Under the pieces are notes generated by a model. It saw only the letters and a list, made by a program, of their open reading frames with translations. It did no database searches and was not told the DNA's origin. The translations under genes were made by a program, and so were the position numbers. This document shows positions 35,195 to 46,000 of a stretch of 64,000 bases of DNA, piece after piece. Origin of the DNA: Chaetomium olivaceum (lineage: Eukaryota > Ascomycota > Sordariomycetes > Sordariales > Chaetomiaceae); assembly GCA_039881045.1 (NCBI GenBank), contig JAYWVB010000005.1, forward strand, positions 620,001 to 684,000. The letters run 5' to 3'. Positions within the stretch are counted from its first letter, which is position 1; the number at the start of each line of letters is the position of its first letter.

Positions 35195-36457
35195 TCAACA
35201 GTCCTTGTCCTTTGATGGAGACCCCTCCGAGTTCCGCGAGTGCTTTTCACCAAGCAACTTGATCCTCTCCGTGAGCCTGTTCAGATCCTCTACATAATCT
35301 GGTTTCTCCGCCAGTTCCCGCTCATGTGCGGCGCGCAGGTCAGCAAGCTCCTTCTCATAGACGTCCATCTGTTCGCTCATTTCTGCCGTGTGCTCGTGTA
35401 TGAGGCGTTGCAGCGTGGCTGAGTGCCTTTCCTCCAGGCTTCGCCTCCTCTCCTGATACTCCTTGGCCCGTGCCTCGACAATATGCTGAAGTCGTGTATT
35501 TTCGACATCCAGCCTCGCCTGGTTTCTGGCGGCCTCCATGGAGTCCTCCGTTTGCTCGTCTAGCCGTGCTCTAAGTTTCCGAACCGTCTTTTCCAAGATG
35601 GCTTGCTGGTGCTCCTTTTCGTTATTTGTTCTGATCAAGGTGTCCATCTCCTGGGATGTGAACTCAATCCTATCCTGCAAACGACTTGTAAACTCCAGAA
35701 TCTGGTCATACGGGTTGCCATCCGGTTGCCAGTCGTCTGATTTGGACCTGGTCAACAGTTGCCGGATACTTTTGGAAAAGGATCGTTTCTCGGCATCCAG
35801 CCGTGCCACTTCTGCCCGTAGCTCGTCTCTCTCTCGTGCTACCTTTTCAAGCCGAGACTGTGTTTTGGAGTCAACGGCACGAGAATTCGCGCCGGGCTGT
35901 CCAAGGAGAGGTGAGGGTGAGGCGCGGTGGCCGTCGGTCGGACCTGGGGTAGGCGGATTGGTACTTGGAGGGTCGAGCGGTTTAATAGCAGCCGCTGCAA
36001 CCCGATGATAATATTCGACAAGTTTCGAAATACCGGCTCGTGTTTCAAAAGGCAGGGTCTCCAAAGCCTCGCCGGCGTCCGCCAACCTTTGTAGGATCTT
36101 AATGGGAAAGTGTGGGTAGAGGTGTGGGTATTGCTGTAGTACTTCTATAGGCTCTGAGAGTGGCAGTACTGAGAGCTCAGAAGGATCCATCAGGTAGCGT
36201 ACGCCGACAGGCAGATTCTTCATACCGGCGAGAGATAGTTGTCGCCGCACCTCAGGGGGAAGCAGGCGACGAATATCGTCGGGCAGGTTGTTGAGAATGT
36301 CAACATGCAGGATCTTCAAGATGTCAAGCGGCAGGGCCAGGATGTCACTCGGCAGTAGACCGGTGTTGGTCTCACGCAAGTTTGTGTTTTTGTTAGGTAA
36401 CTGGAAGGTGGGAAGGGGCGGAAGACTTCTCAGTCTATGTTTCCGTCGAAAGAACAT
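35195..36457 (-). CDS. Hypothetical coiled-coil protein with N-terminal LPxDI repeats
   Basis: Single-exon gene, 420 residues, from the ATG at 36457 (MFFRRKHRLRSLPPLP). Residues about 33-75 hold a run of short leucine-rich units (LLPSDILALPLDILKIL, NNLPDDIRRLLPPEVRR), spaced about ten residues apart. A Pro-rich linker lies near residues 160-190. From about 200 to 405 the protein is a long coiled coil (KVARERDELRAEVARL, LNRLTERIKLLGEKH). The tail is Ser/Lys/Asp-rich. No family or function is recognised. The architecture would suit a structural or scaffold protein. Confidence 0.7.
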   Translation of the reverse strand: MFFRRKHRLRSLPPLPTFQLPNKNTNLRETNTGLLPSDILALPLDILKILHVDILNNLPDDIRRLLPPEVRRQLSLAGMKNLPVGVRYLMDPSELSVLPLSEPIEVLQQYPHLYPHFPIKILQRLADAGEALETLPFETRAGISKLVEYYHRVAAAAIKPLDPPSTNPPTPGPTDGHRASPSPLLGQPGANSRAVDSKTQSRLEKVARERDELRAEVARLDAEKRSFSKSIRQLLTRSKSDDWQPDGNPYDQILEFTSRLQDRIEFTSQEMDTLIRTNNEKEHQQAILEKTVRKLRARLDEQTEDSMEAARNQARLDVENTRLQHIVEARAKEYQERRRSLEERHSATLQRLIHEHTAEMSEQMDVYEKELADLRAAHERELAEKPDYVEDLNRLTERIKLLGEKHSRNSEGSPSKDKDC

Positions 36458-36940
36458 GGTTCTGAAATCCTTTTGGTGGCCGAGGGATCGTTGGTCCTAA
36501 GTCGGGAGGAGTTTGAATGGATTACCTATATTGTTGTTGAAATTGCGGAGCGCAAGATTATGCGTCATCGTGGAAGCTTGCCGGAGCCTTGGAGAATTTA
36601 CCCCCCTGCAGCTGCAAGTGCAGAACGGCCTCCCACTCAGCCACCACACATGGCGCAGCGCGGAACGAAAAGGTCGCCTCGGCGTTCAACGCTAACCCTT
36701 AATAGTATCCTGTCCTGGGGACTCAGCCATAACAATGATAGAGAGTGAAGTGCAGAGGTCGTGGCCGAGGAAGTGCAAGCATAGCGCTGTCCGGGATAAC
36801 TGGAGTATACCGTCAATGTTTGCGATGTCTTGAGATATTAGTTATTGGCGCCCACGATATGTACATGGCCTTGACCGCCTTAATTCTCGCCATGATCTTA
36901 GCGCCAAAATATAGGACTGGCAAATACCTATCGGCATCAT
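36458..36940. other. Intergenic: promoter of the 35-kb gene and 3' flank of PIG-A
   Basis: 483 bp between two minus-strand genes; no gene is supported. Confidence 0.45.
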
Positions 36941-38458
36941 TCACCCAGCATCCTTCCCATCCACCTTCCTTTCCTTCCTCGGCCAGTCCGGACAGATATC
37001 GATCCGATCCCTCGGAAACCACAGCTCCAGCGCCAAGAAGATCAGATAATCCACAATTACACACAAGCAAAACAGCTTGCCCGCCCAGGTGCCACACCCA
37101 TAGTATCTCTTCAGCCGGTCGATCAACGCAAAGCTCTGCACACCGGACCTTCCCCGCGTGGCGCTCCAGCTACCGGCGCCATTAGCGGCATCGTACCCGT
37201 AGAACTCGGCCTCGCTGATGGCACCCGAGATGCCGTTATACACACGCTCGGCGCGCATGGCAACGTTGGTCCACGAGTACATACTCTTGACCTGCTCGTG
37301 GAACAGCTCGGTGCGCACCTTGTTGGCGCGTAGGGCGGCGATGGCCTTGCCCGTTGCCGTCACCAGGTCGTCCTCCTCGGGCTTGGCGAAGACGGTCATG
37401 TGTGAGGGTAATACCTCGGGGATGCCGCCGACTTGGGTGCATACGACGTACAGCCCGCAGCTGGCGGCTTCGACAATGACGGTGCCGAAGGCTTCGGTTA
37501 GGGGGGTGCAGGTAGATGTGGCCCCGCACCATGACGTCGCGGACCTCTTCGTGGCGGATGGGGCCGAGCATCTCGACGCGGTCTTGGAGTACGTTTTGTT
37601 CGATCATCTGCTCGAGATCGATGGCCTTGGGCCCGTCGCCGGCGATGATGAAGCGTGTGTGTGGGTGATTCTGGAGGATTCGCGGGATGGCGGCGGTGAG
37701 TAGATCGGTGCCCTTGTTGTAGAAGAGGCGTGAGATGACAACAATGGTGATCATGTCGTGAGGGCCGAGAGGCCGCGTGGGTGGCGGGTGGTGAGGCGCG
37801 AAAGAGCGCGGGGAGGGTTCGGTGTAGTCTAATGGCCTGAAGTTTTCTGCTACCACGGCGTTTGGGATGACGGAGACCATGAGCGGGTCAAGAGAGGCAC
37901 GGAGGACTGTGTTTTCTTTGCTAGGGTATGTGTTAGTCGGGCCGGGGAAGGGTAGTTGTAAGAGTGACCGAAGACTCACCATGTGTGGCTCACGCAGATG
38001 ACATGGTCCACATCACTGAGACTAAACTTCAATAGTTTGTTGGCGAAGATGCTTGCGGCATCTGCAAATCCAAATAGCGAATGATCTGTATAAACCGTCC
38101 TGAGGCCCATAGTCCTGGCATGGAGGATGGCTTCGTGGCATAAGCTGCTTAAGGAGGCATGGCCGTGTACGATGTCGATGCGCTCTCGCAGGATGATGTT
38201 GCGGAATATGGGGAAAAATGAGAATACTGTCGGGAAACTGGCGGACCGGTATAGCACAAAAAATGGTACATGATAGACCTTGAGGCCGTTTGTAAGATAG
38301 CGTACACCAGTACGGCCTCTGTAAGCATGAGTGATGATGATGACTTTGTGGCCTCGGTCACGCAGTTTTGATGACAACTGGTATATGTGGCTCTCGACAC
38401 CGCCCGGTTGTGGAAAAAAGAAGTCGCTAACCATGGCGATGTTGTATGTGGGTGCCAT
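36941..38458 (-). CDS. PIG-A/GPI3, catalytic subunit of GPI-GlcNAc transferase, with one-base frameshift
   Basis: Transfers GlcNAc from UDP-GlcNAc to phosphatidylinositol at the ER, the first step of GPI-anchor synthesis. Exons 38458-37980 and 37920-36941 (59-bp intron rejoining CVSHTCKENTVLRAS). Start MAPTYNIAMVSDFFFPQPGG is the family N-terminus; HSLFGFADAASIFANKLL and VVISRLFYNKGTDLL are further GT4 blocks. At about 37501-37506 a run of six C (minus strand) shifts the frame: before it GHIYLHP, after it in another frame LTEAFGTVIVEAASCGL, which contains the catalytic EX7E motif. One more base restores about 486 residues. The C-terminus has the expected transmembrane anchor (LFCLCVIVDYLIFLALELW). 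As the enzyme is essential in other fungi, a homopolymer sequence error is likely. Confidence 0.93.
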
Positions 38459-38840
38459 GGCCGCGGTCTGGTCTCGGGATCATTTTCCCCCGAAGACGCA
38501 GCCGTGTTGTTGATGAGGGTTGATGATGAGTGGGTGTTGGGGGATCCTGGAATCGCGATGTGAGATGAAAAGCGTCCATGGATTCATCGATGAATTGAGC
38601 TGATGAATTGGTCCCTGACAGGGGGATGGGCGAGACCGACAGGGGCTTGCCAGCTTTCACCACACCGCCTGCCTGCTCTGGCTTAGGTCTGCCGCACCCC
38701 ACGCCGAAACGCCCCACTCGCTCAGTGTGCCAAGCATGCAGGAAGCTTGACTGCCAGAACTTTTTTTGCCGGAGACTTGGGATCTGGAGTTTTGACAACC
38801 ATTGAAGAGGGTATTCTCGACTTCACTCACGACTCTCAGA
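38459..38840. promoter_or_regulatory. Divergent promoter, PIG-A and DBP6 genes
   Basis: 382 bp between the two start codons. No particular element was recognised. Confidence 0.5.
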
Positions 38841-41318
38841 ATGTACAACCGGTACATTCCTCCAAAAAAGGAGAAGCCATTCCAAATTAGGCCACAAACC
38901 ACATCGGCTGCATCTGACCGACCCTACGCCCGCCAGACGTCCGCAGAACCGGTACAACCCCTCGCGCAACCACAACGCATTGTCTTTGACGATGCCACCC
39001 TCCCACCGATAGATGACACCAAAAGCGGGCGATCATTAGACGACGAGCGCGCGGGCACGGTCGAGAAAAAAAAACCGAAGAAGTCAAAGTCTAAAAAGAG
39101 CAAGGATGTTACCGAAGCTGGCACCGAGGACGGGGAGATGGAGTCCAAGTCGCGCAAGCGCAAAAGGGGCGAAGCGGACAAGGGGGTAGTTCCTGAGGGA
39201 GAGGTCTCAAAAGAGAAGGATGTGACACCAGAATTGAACTCCGAGGTTGTCGGCGCGGGCGATACGGAGGCTGAGACTACAAGCGTCGTGGAGGAGCGGA
39301 AACCGAAACGGGAAAAGAAGAAAAAGAGGAAGCAAGAAGACGGCCCTAATGTTGAGATGCTTGATGGCGAGGAAGACCGCATTCGAAGGAGGCACAAGTC
39401 GGTTTTTGACAAGGTCCAAAAGGCACTGCGGCCTAAGGATGTGGTAGAGGATACCAGCGAGGAGGAAGAGGCCGAACCGGAGGTGGAACACGGTCTCGAG
39501 CCGCTCCCTCAGCCAGAGCCCGTCATTTTTGACGAGTCGAAGTTGACATACGAGACGCTGCCGCCATGGCTTGCCTCCCCGGTACGCGTGGGCCCTGACA
39601 TCACCCGTCCATTTACAGAGTTAGGGATCGCCCCGGAATCTTCCAAGATCCTCGAGACCAAAGGGTTCAAGGACGCTTTTGCCGTGCAGACCGCGGTACT
39701 CCCCCTCTTGCTACCGTCCCCCGATAGGCAAGGCGATGTAGTCGTTGCAGCCCCAACAGGATCCGGAAAGACGCTATCGTATGTGTTACCGATGGTCCAC
39801 GATATCAGCAAAGGTCGCGTTACCAGGTTACGAGCACTCATTGTGCTGCCGACAAGAGATCTCGTTCAACAGGTGCAGCTTGCGTTCGAAGCTTGCACAG
39901 CCGCTTTTGCGGTCCACGGAGGGAAGAGGGTCAAGATCGGGACGGCAATGGGCAATAGGGTATTCAAGGAGGAACAGTCCGTCATCTTGGGCGAAGAGCA
40001 AAGATATGACCCACAGGGGTACGAGCAATACCTGCAAAAACAGAACCGACCCGTCAGTCTGGAGGACTCGGAAGACGAAGAAGAAGACGATAATCTGGAA
40101 CTTGAGCGCACCCAGCCTCTCCCTTCCCATGTTGTTGCCCACGAGTCTAAGGTCGACATTCTCATCTGCACACCCGGTCGGCTTGTAGAGCATATCACCA
40201 AGACGCCCGGGTTTTCGCTCGACTACGTCCGCTGGCTCATCGTTGATGAGGCTGACAAACTGCTAGCGCAGGACTTTCAGCAGTGGTTGGATATTGTCAC
40301 GGAAAAGTTGAGCATTGGGAAACCCGGTGCCCGCGACTTCCCTGGCTCTAACAAGAGCGGGGTGCGGAAAGTCATCCTCAGTGCGACAATGACTCGAGAT
40401 CTCAGTCTTCTGAACGGGCTGAAGCTGTCCAGGCCTAAACTCGTTGTCGTGGAAGGGACCAAAGCTGGCGAGCAGAACCTGCCGTCCCTGCTGAAGGAAT
40501 TCGCCATCAAGATCCGCGAGCCGAGTCTGAAGCCGCTGTACCTGGTCGACCTGCTGCAGAGCAAGCACATGGCTGTCGTCAATCAGGACACTGCCGACGA
40601 AGTCGCGGTAGCATCTGAAACCAGCGATACAGAATCCTCTGCGTCAGAGTCGGACTCAGAGACCGAATCCGACTCGTCCTCCTCGGATGAAGACGATAGT
40701 GACAGCGATGAGAGCACCCAGAGCGACGAACCCAAACCCAAGACTAAACAAACCACCACCACCTCCACCGCCAGAAAGCCCACCCTCCCCACCACCGTCC
40801 TAATCTTCACCAAATCCAACGAAGCCGCCCTCCGCCTCTCGCGCCTCCTCGCCCTTCTAACCCCCAACCTCGCCGCACTCATCGGCACCCTAACCTCCTC
40901 CACCAAGACCTCCCGCCGCGCCCGCACCTTGCGGGCCTTCGCCCAGGGCAAGCTGCGCATCCTGGTCGCGTCCGACCTCGTCTCCCGCGGCATCGACCTG
41001 CTCAACCTCGAACACGTCATCAACTACGACCTGCCCATCAGCGAGACGTCATATGTGCACCGCGTGGGGCGCACGGCGCGTGCGGGCAGGAAGGGATGTG
41101 CGTGGACGCTGGTGGAGCATGCTGAGGCGAGACGGTTTTGGAGGGACTTTGCGGGCGAGGGGAAGGGTGCGGTGACGAGTATTGGGAGGGAGGGGGCGGT
41201 GGAGAGGGTGAGGGTTGGGGAGGATGAGTTTGGCGACGAGAGGGTGAAGGCGTATGAGATGGCGTTGGAGAGGTTGAGGGAGGAGGCGGCTGGCGGTGGT
41301 GGGGAAGGGAAGAGGTAG
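38841..41318 (+). CDS. DBP6: DEAD-box RNA helicase DBP6 (60S ribosome assembly)
   Basis: Nucleolar ATP-dependent RNA helicase, 825 residues, single exon from the ATG at 38841 (MYNRYIPPKKEKPFQIRP). The N-terminal 200 residues are Lys/Glu-rich. Helicase motifs in order: Q-motif region (FTELGI...KGFKDAFAVQTAVLPLLL), I AAPTGSGKT (about 303), Ia LPTRDLV, Ib CTPGRL, II VDEAD (about 468), III SAT (about 514), IV LIFTKSN, V SDLVSRGIDL and VI HRVGRTARAG. An acidic Ser/Glu/Asp insert (about 590-640) separates the two RecA lobes. The PPWLASPV lead-in and lobe spacing fit DBP6/DDX51 rather than other DBPs. In yeast DBP6 acts with Npa1 in early pre-60S particles. Confidence 0.9.
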   Translation: MYNRYIPPKKEKPFQIRPQTTSAASDRPYARQTSAEPVQPLAQPQRIVFDDATLPPIDDTKSGRSLDDERAGTVEKKKPKKSKSKKSKDVTEAGTEDGEMESKSRKRKRGEADKGVVPEGEVSKEKDVTPELNSEVVGAGDTEAETTSVVEERKPKREKKKKRKQEDGPNVEMLDGEEDRIRRRHKSVFDKVQKALRPKDVVEDTSEEEEAEPEVEHGLEPLPQPEPVIFDESKLTYETLPPWLASPVRVGPDITRPFTELGIAPESSKILETKGFKDAFAVQTAVLPLLLPSPDRQGDVVVAAPTGSGKTLSYVLPMVHDISKGRVTRLRALIVLPTRDLVQQVQLAFEACTAAFAVHGGKRVKIGTAMGNRVFKEEQSVILGEEQRYDPQGYEQYLQKQNRPVSLEDSEDEEEDDNLELERTQPLPSHVVAHESKVDILICTPGRLVEHITKTPGFSLDYVRWLIVDEADKLLAQDFQQWLDIVTEKLSIGKPGARDFPGSNKSGVRKVILSATMTRDLSLLNGLKLSRPKLVVVEGTKAGEQNLPSLLKEFAIKIREPSLKPLYLVDLLQSKHMAVVNQDTADEVAVASETSDTESSASESDSETESDSSSSDEDDSDSDESTQSDEPKPKTKQTTTTSTARKPTLPTTVLIFTKSNEAALRLSRLLALLTPNLAALIGTLTSSTKTSRRARTLRAFAQGKLRILVASDLVSRGIDLLNLEHVINYDLPISETSYVHRVGRTARAGRKGCAWTLVEHAEARRFWRDFAGEGKGAVTSIGREGAVERVRVGEDEFGDERVKAYEMALERLREEAAGGGGEGKR

Positions 41319-41606
41319 CATGTGATGGTAGTAGGTGGTGGTGACGGGGTGACGGGTAGAGATGGAGAGTCGAACTATGTATGGCATTTGGAGGTTAGAA
41401 TACCAATTGTGGATTTGGCGTTGTGGCTCACCTTGTTTTACCGCTATCCATGACTACCTAATTGACCTTTCGATCCCAAGACCTGGTCTGTCATGTGGCA
41501 CGGCCACCCAGCACCGTGCCAAAGCGTTGGGCATGGAGCACCTGCACGTGCCTTCCAGGGTATATATATATTAGATCCAGCACGTCCATCTGCAACGAGG
41601 GCCAGC
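41319..41606. other. 3' flank of DBP6
   Basis: 288 bp without a gene, leading to the tRNA-headed element. A TATATATA tract at 41562-41569 lies about 40 bp before its start. Confidence 0.4.
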
Positions 41607-41841
41607 GGGACGGTTGGCCAAGTGGTAACAACCTGTGCTGTCCCTCGGCCGGGACAGTTGTGAGCGAACTTCCTTCCCACCGGGAGGTCGTAGGTTCGAA
41701 TCACATCTGTTCCGGTTATCTGAGTGGCGATGGCCATCAGATCGGCGTAAACCCTATAAGGGTTTCGTAGCCACCCACCTCCCCTCCTTCCAGCAATGGC
41801 TCGGTCGGAGGGGGGCTGGGTGGTGAGCTTTTGCATTTTTT
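41607..41841 (+). ncRNA. tRNA-headed, hairpin-rich pol III-like element (SINE candidate)
   Basis: The head looks like a decayed tRNA: GGGACGG (41607-41613) can pair with CTGTTCC (41707-41713). An A box TGGCCAAGTGG (41615-41625) and a B box GGTTCGAATCA (41693-41703) are close to consensus. The T and D stems are poor, so it is not a working tRNA. A CTGTCCC/GGGACAG hairpin (41638-41657) lies inside. Downstream come GATGGCCATC (41729-41738), AAACCCT-ATA-AGGGTTT (41749-41765), a roughly 17-bp imperfect hairpin (41771-41787 with 41807-41823), and T6 at 41836-41841, a pol III terminator. A tRNA-derived SINE or single-copy structured RNA are both possible; target-site duplications were not found. Confidence 0.5.
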
Positions 41842-43022
41842 AACGACGTCGCTGCTGCCTTTTCTCTCGTTACTTTTTTTTAGTGTCGTTTATCTACCAC
41901 CTTTCTACCTGGACTTTTACATCGCTAAAGTTGAAGCTATTCACACCACCATGCACAGTACTGTGACGGAGAATGCGCCTGGTGCCCTGGGTTAGGGTTG
42001 GATGCGCATTCCCGGTCATATACTGCAGTGGTCTGTGCGCACACCACACTTATTCCACGACCCATCCCTGTGTTGTAATCCTTTCTCTCTTTTCCTTAGC
42101 TTTCGATTAACAGAATAGAGTGGTACTTGCAGTGCCTTTGAGCCTCGCAATTCCTATCGCTCATCTCTCACAATACACTTCTTTCTTCATGTCGTATACG
42201 ACCGGACCTTACTTCCTCTTGACCCGGGCCAAGATGCATCTTCCGGACATTCGGCCCCATACTAAAATGGATGTCTTTCGGCGCCGAGGACGGAAGACAG
42301 CCGGGCACCTCCGGGCGATGTCCCGCCGTGATGTTACTTGATGATTAATATTGATTGAAACCTACACTCTTCACCCCACAGCAGGCTCCAATTCCATAAC
42401 CCAATTTCTCAATGAAACCAACCCATTCTTCTTGATTCGATGCCAGCGTCGCCATGGCAGTTTGATGAAGTGTCGTTATGCTAATGCCAAGCAGAGTCCC
42501 TTGGCAATTAGCTAATTGGTCCCTTCCAAACCAATCCTGTCTCGGAGCTGCAGCAGCGTTTGCCGACACCCCAGGCGTTTTGGTGCCTTGATTGGCCAGA
42601 TCTGGGCGAAAGCTTGGCTGTTCCATCAACCGGGCAGGGGTCCGATCATCTCACCAGTTGTCCTTTTGCAGAGAACAGCTTGCAGCTTGTGCTAGAAAAA
42701 GAGTTGGAGACCACGCTGTGCCCGCGGCGCAACAACCACCCCTCAACAACTAGGTCAGCAATTGAGGCCAGATTCTGCTAGATGGCTGGTCATTCAGCCC
42801 TTATCGTCATTCGAGTTTTACATTTTCCCTTTTCCCCAGTCTTTGGGTAATTGGAGCTGTTACTGGTTGGGGATTAAGTTATTGCCACACCCAGGAGCCA
42901 CACCGCAAACACGCTCGAAGCTCTTTGTCCAGGCGACCAGCAATACCACCACCCCCGACAAAAGTCGAAGTCAAAACAAGACCCCGCGACTGCGCGCCTA
43001 CCACCACAAACCCTCGCCCACG
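41842..43022. other. Intergenic upstream of LHS1
   Basis: About 1.2 kb. A 93-codon minus-strand ORF (42626-42345) has no recognisable content. A long pyrimidine/AC-rich leader precedes the LHS1 ATG. The frame upstream of 43023 stays open to 42762 but has no protein-like features, so the ATG at 43023 before a signal peptide was chosen. Confidence 0.45.
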
Positions 43023-46000
43023 ATGGCGCACCTAACCCCAACGAAAACAACCCCCTTCCGCTCCCCGCTCGCCACCCTCCTCGCCCTCCTCCTCTTCCTC
43101 ACCCCGCAAGTCCTCGCCGTCTCCGCCGTCGTCGGCATCGACCTCGGCACCGAATACATCAAAGCGGCCCTCGTCAAGCCCGGCATCCCCCTCGAGATCG
43201 TCCTCACCAAAGACTCCCGCCGCAAGGAGATCTCGGCCGTCACCTTCAAACCCGCCGCCTCCGGCCCCCGACAGGGTGCCTTCCCCGAACGCGCCTATGG
43301 CTCCGACGCCATGGCCCTCGCGCCCCGCTTCCCCGGCGACGTCTACCCCAACCTCAAGGCCCTCCTGGGCCTGCCCGCCGAGAGCGCCGAGGTGCGCGAG
43401 TACGCGGCGAGGCACCCCGCCCTGCAGGTTGTGAAGCACAAGGTCAAGGGGACGGCCGCGTTCCAGAGTGCCGCTGCGTTCACCGCCGAGGAGGAGGCCT
43501 GGCTAGTGGAGGAGCTGCTGGCCATGGAGCTGCAGAGCATTCGTGGGAATGCCGAGGCGCTGGCGGGGCCGGGGAGCCCCGTGCGCTCGGCCGTGTTGAC
43601 CGTGCCGGCGTACTACACGGCCGAGGAGAAGCGCGCGGTGGAGCTGGCGGCTGAGTTGGCGGGGCTGAAGGTGCTGTCGTTGATTAGTGATGGTATGGCC
43701 GTGGGCCTGCACTACGCGACGAGCCGGCAGTTCCCGAACGTTAATGAGGGCGGGAAGCCTGAGTACCATATGGTTTTTGATATGGGTGCCGGGTCGACCA
43801 AGGCAACCGTGTTGAAGTTCCAGAGCCGCAACGTCAAGGACGTGGGCAAGTTTAACAAGACGGTGCAGGAAGTGCAGGTGCTCGGCAGCGGCTGGGACAG
43901 GACGCTTGGTGGTGACGCCCTGAACTACCTGATCGTGGACGACATGATTGCGCAGTTTGCGGCTTCGCCCAAGGCTAAGACGGCCGGTGTTGAGGCCGAC
44001 GCCGTCAAGGCCCACGGCCGCACCATCGCCAAGCTCACCAAGGAGGCCGAGCGGATCAGGCATGTCCTCAGCGCCAACCAAAACACCCAGGCTGGTTTTG
44101 AGGGCCTGTACGATGACGTGGATTTCAAGTACAAGATCACCCGTACTGAGTTCGAGGAGATGGCCGCCGTTCACGCCGAGCGCGTCGCCGTGGCCGTCCA
44201 GAATGCCCTCACCGCTGCCGGTATCGAGCTGAAGGAGCTTGACTCTGTCATCCTCCACGGCGGCGCCTCGCGTACCCCGTTCGTCCAGAAGGAGCTCGAG
44301 AAGGTGTTTGGTGCCGATAAGCTCCGCACCAACGTCAACTCGGATGAGGCTGCCGTGTTCGGTGCCGGTTTCCGCGCTGCTGAGCTCAGCCCCAGCTTCC
44401 GCGTCAAGGAGATCCGCATCTCCGAAGGCGCCGCGTACCCCGCCGGCATCAAGTGGAAGACGGACGAAGGCAAGGAGAAGCAGCAGCGTCTGTGGACCGC
44501 CACCTCGCATATCGGCGCACCTGCCAAGGAGGTCACCTTTACCAACCGGGAGGACTTCTCGGTCACTTTCTACCAGACGGTTCCTGCCCCTGCCTCGGAT
44601 TCTGGCTCGGTCGACGCTGAGATCAAGCTGCTCACCACCAAGAACCTCACTGCGTCGGTTGCGGAGCTTGTCGAGAAGCACAAGTGCGAGAAGGCCGACA
44701 TCAAGCTGAAGATGGCCACCCGTCTGGCTAGCGAGAACGGCGAGGTTGACGTCACCAAGGTCACAGTCGAATGTGAGACCGACGCCAAGGAGACCTTCGT
44801 CGATGGCGTCAAGAACTTGTTTGGGTTTGGCAAGAAGGAACAGCAGCCGCTTAAAGATGGCGAGTCATCTGAGGAGGCCGAGGCTGACACCTCGTCTACC
44901 ACCGAGAGCTCGACAACTTCTACCTCTTCAAGCACCGCCTCGGAAGCTTCTGCCTCCGAGTCCGCCGAAGCCAAGCCTGTCGTGGCGAAGAAGGAGCTCG
45001 TCGTCATTCCCGTCCAGTTTACTCTGGAGAAGGCCGGCGTTCCCCAGCTATCCAAGGCCGACACCACCGCCCTCAAGGACCGTCTTAAGGCCTTTGAGGC
45101 TTCTGACCGCGCACGGAGACAGCGCGAGGAGGCGCTGAACCAGCTCGAGGCCTACACTTACTCGGTGCGGGATATCCTCGAGAAGGAGGATTTCATCAGC
45201 CACTCGACCGCCGAAGAACGAGCCACCCTAGACACCAAGAACAACGATGCCAGTGAGTGGCTCTATGGCGACGGTGCCGAGGCCACCAAGGAGGAGCTTA
45301 AGGCCAAAGTCAAGGAGCTTCAGGCCATCGTGAACCCCGTCCAGAAGCGCATCGACGAGGCCACCAAGCGCCCCGAGGTACTCAAGGGCCTCCAGGACGC
45401 GCTCAAGGCTACCAAGGAGTTCATCGCCGACATCAAGAGCAAGGTCGCCGAACACGAGGCCTACCTGTCTTCCAAGTCTGCTTCTGCCGACAGCGCCACC
45501 GACTCCACCACCACCGCTGCCCCCTCCGCCCCCTCGGGAGGCGACTTTGACGGCCTCGAGGACGAGGAAGCCACGACCGCCACCACGACGGCGACCGCCA
45601 TGGAGGATGTCCTCAAGGAGCGCGGGCCGGTGCCGCCGCTGTACACGCTCGAGGACCTCAAGGCGAGCGAGGACCTATACACGTCCATCTCGGCCTGGCT
45701 CGAGGAGAAGGTCCCCGAGCAGGACAAGCTGGGCCCCACCGACGACCCGGTCCTGTTGGTCAAGGACCTGACGGATCGCCGCGACAAGCTAGACAAGGCG
45801 GGCATGGAGCTGGCCATGAAGGGCGTGCGCAACTTTGAGAAGCGCAAGACCGGGGATGAGAAGAAGAACGGCAAGAAGGACGGCAAGAAGGAGAAGAAGA
45901 GCAAGGCCAAGGCTACTGGGGCTAAGCCCGCGAAGCCCGCCCAGACGCTGAAGGTTGGTGAGGATGGCAAGATGCCCTCGCAGGAGGAGCTTGAGGAGAT

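Noticed and set aside
42345..42626. 93-codon minus-strand ORF upstream of LHS1
   Set aside because: Isolated, no family resemblance, no splice extension; length is within chance.
43503..44681. 392-codon open frame on the minus strand
   Set aside because: Lies wholly antisense to the conserved LHS1 ATPase domain; such mirror frames are common in GC-rich codons.
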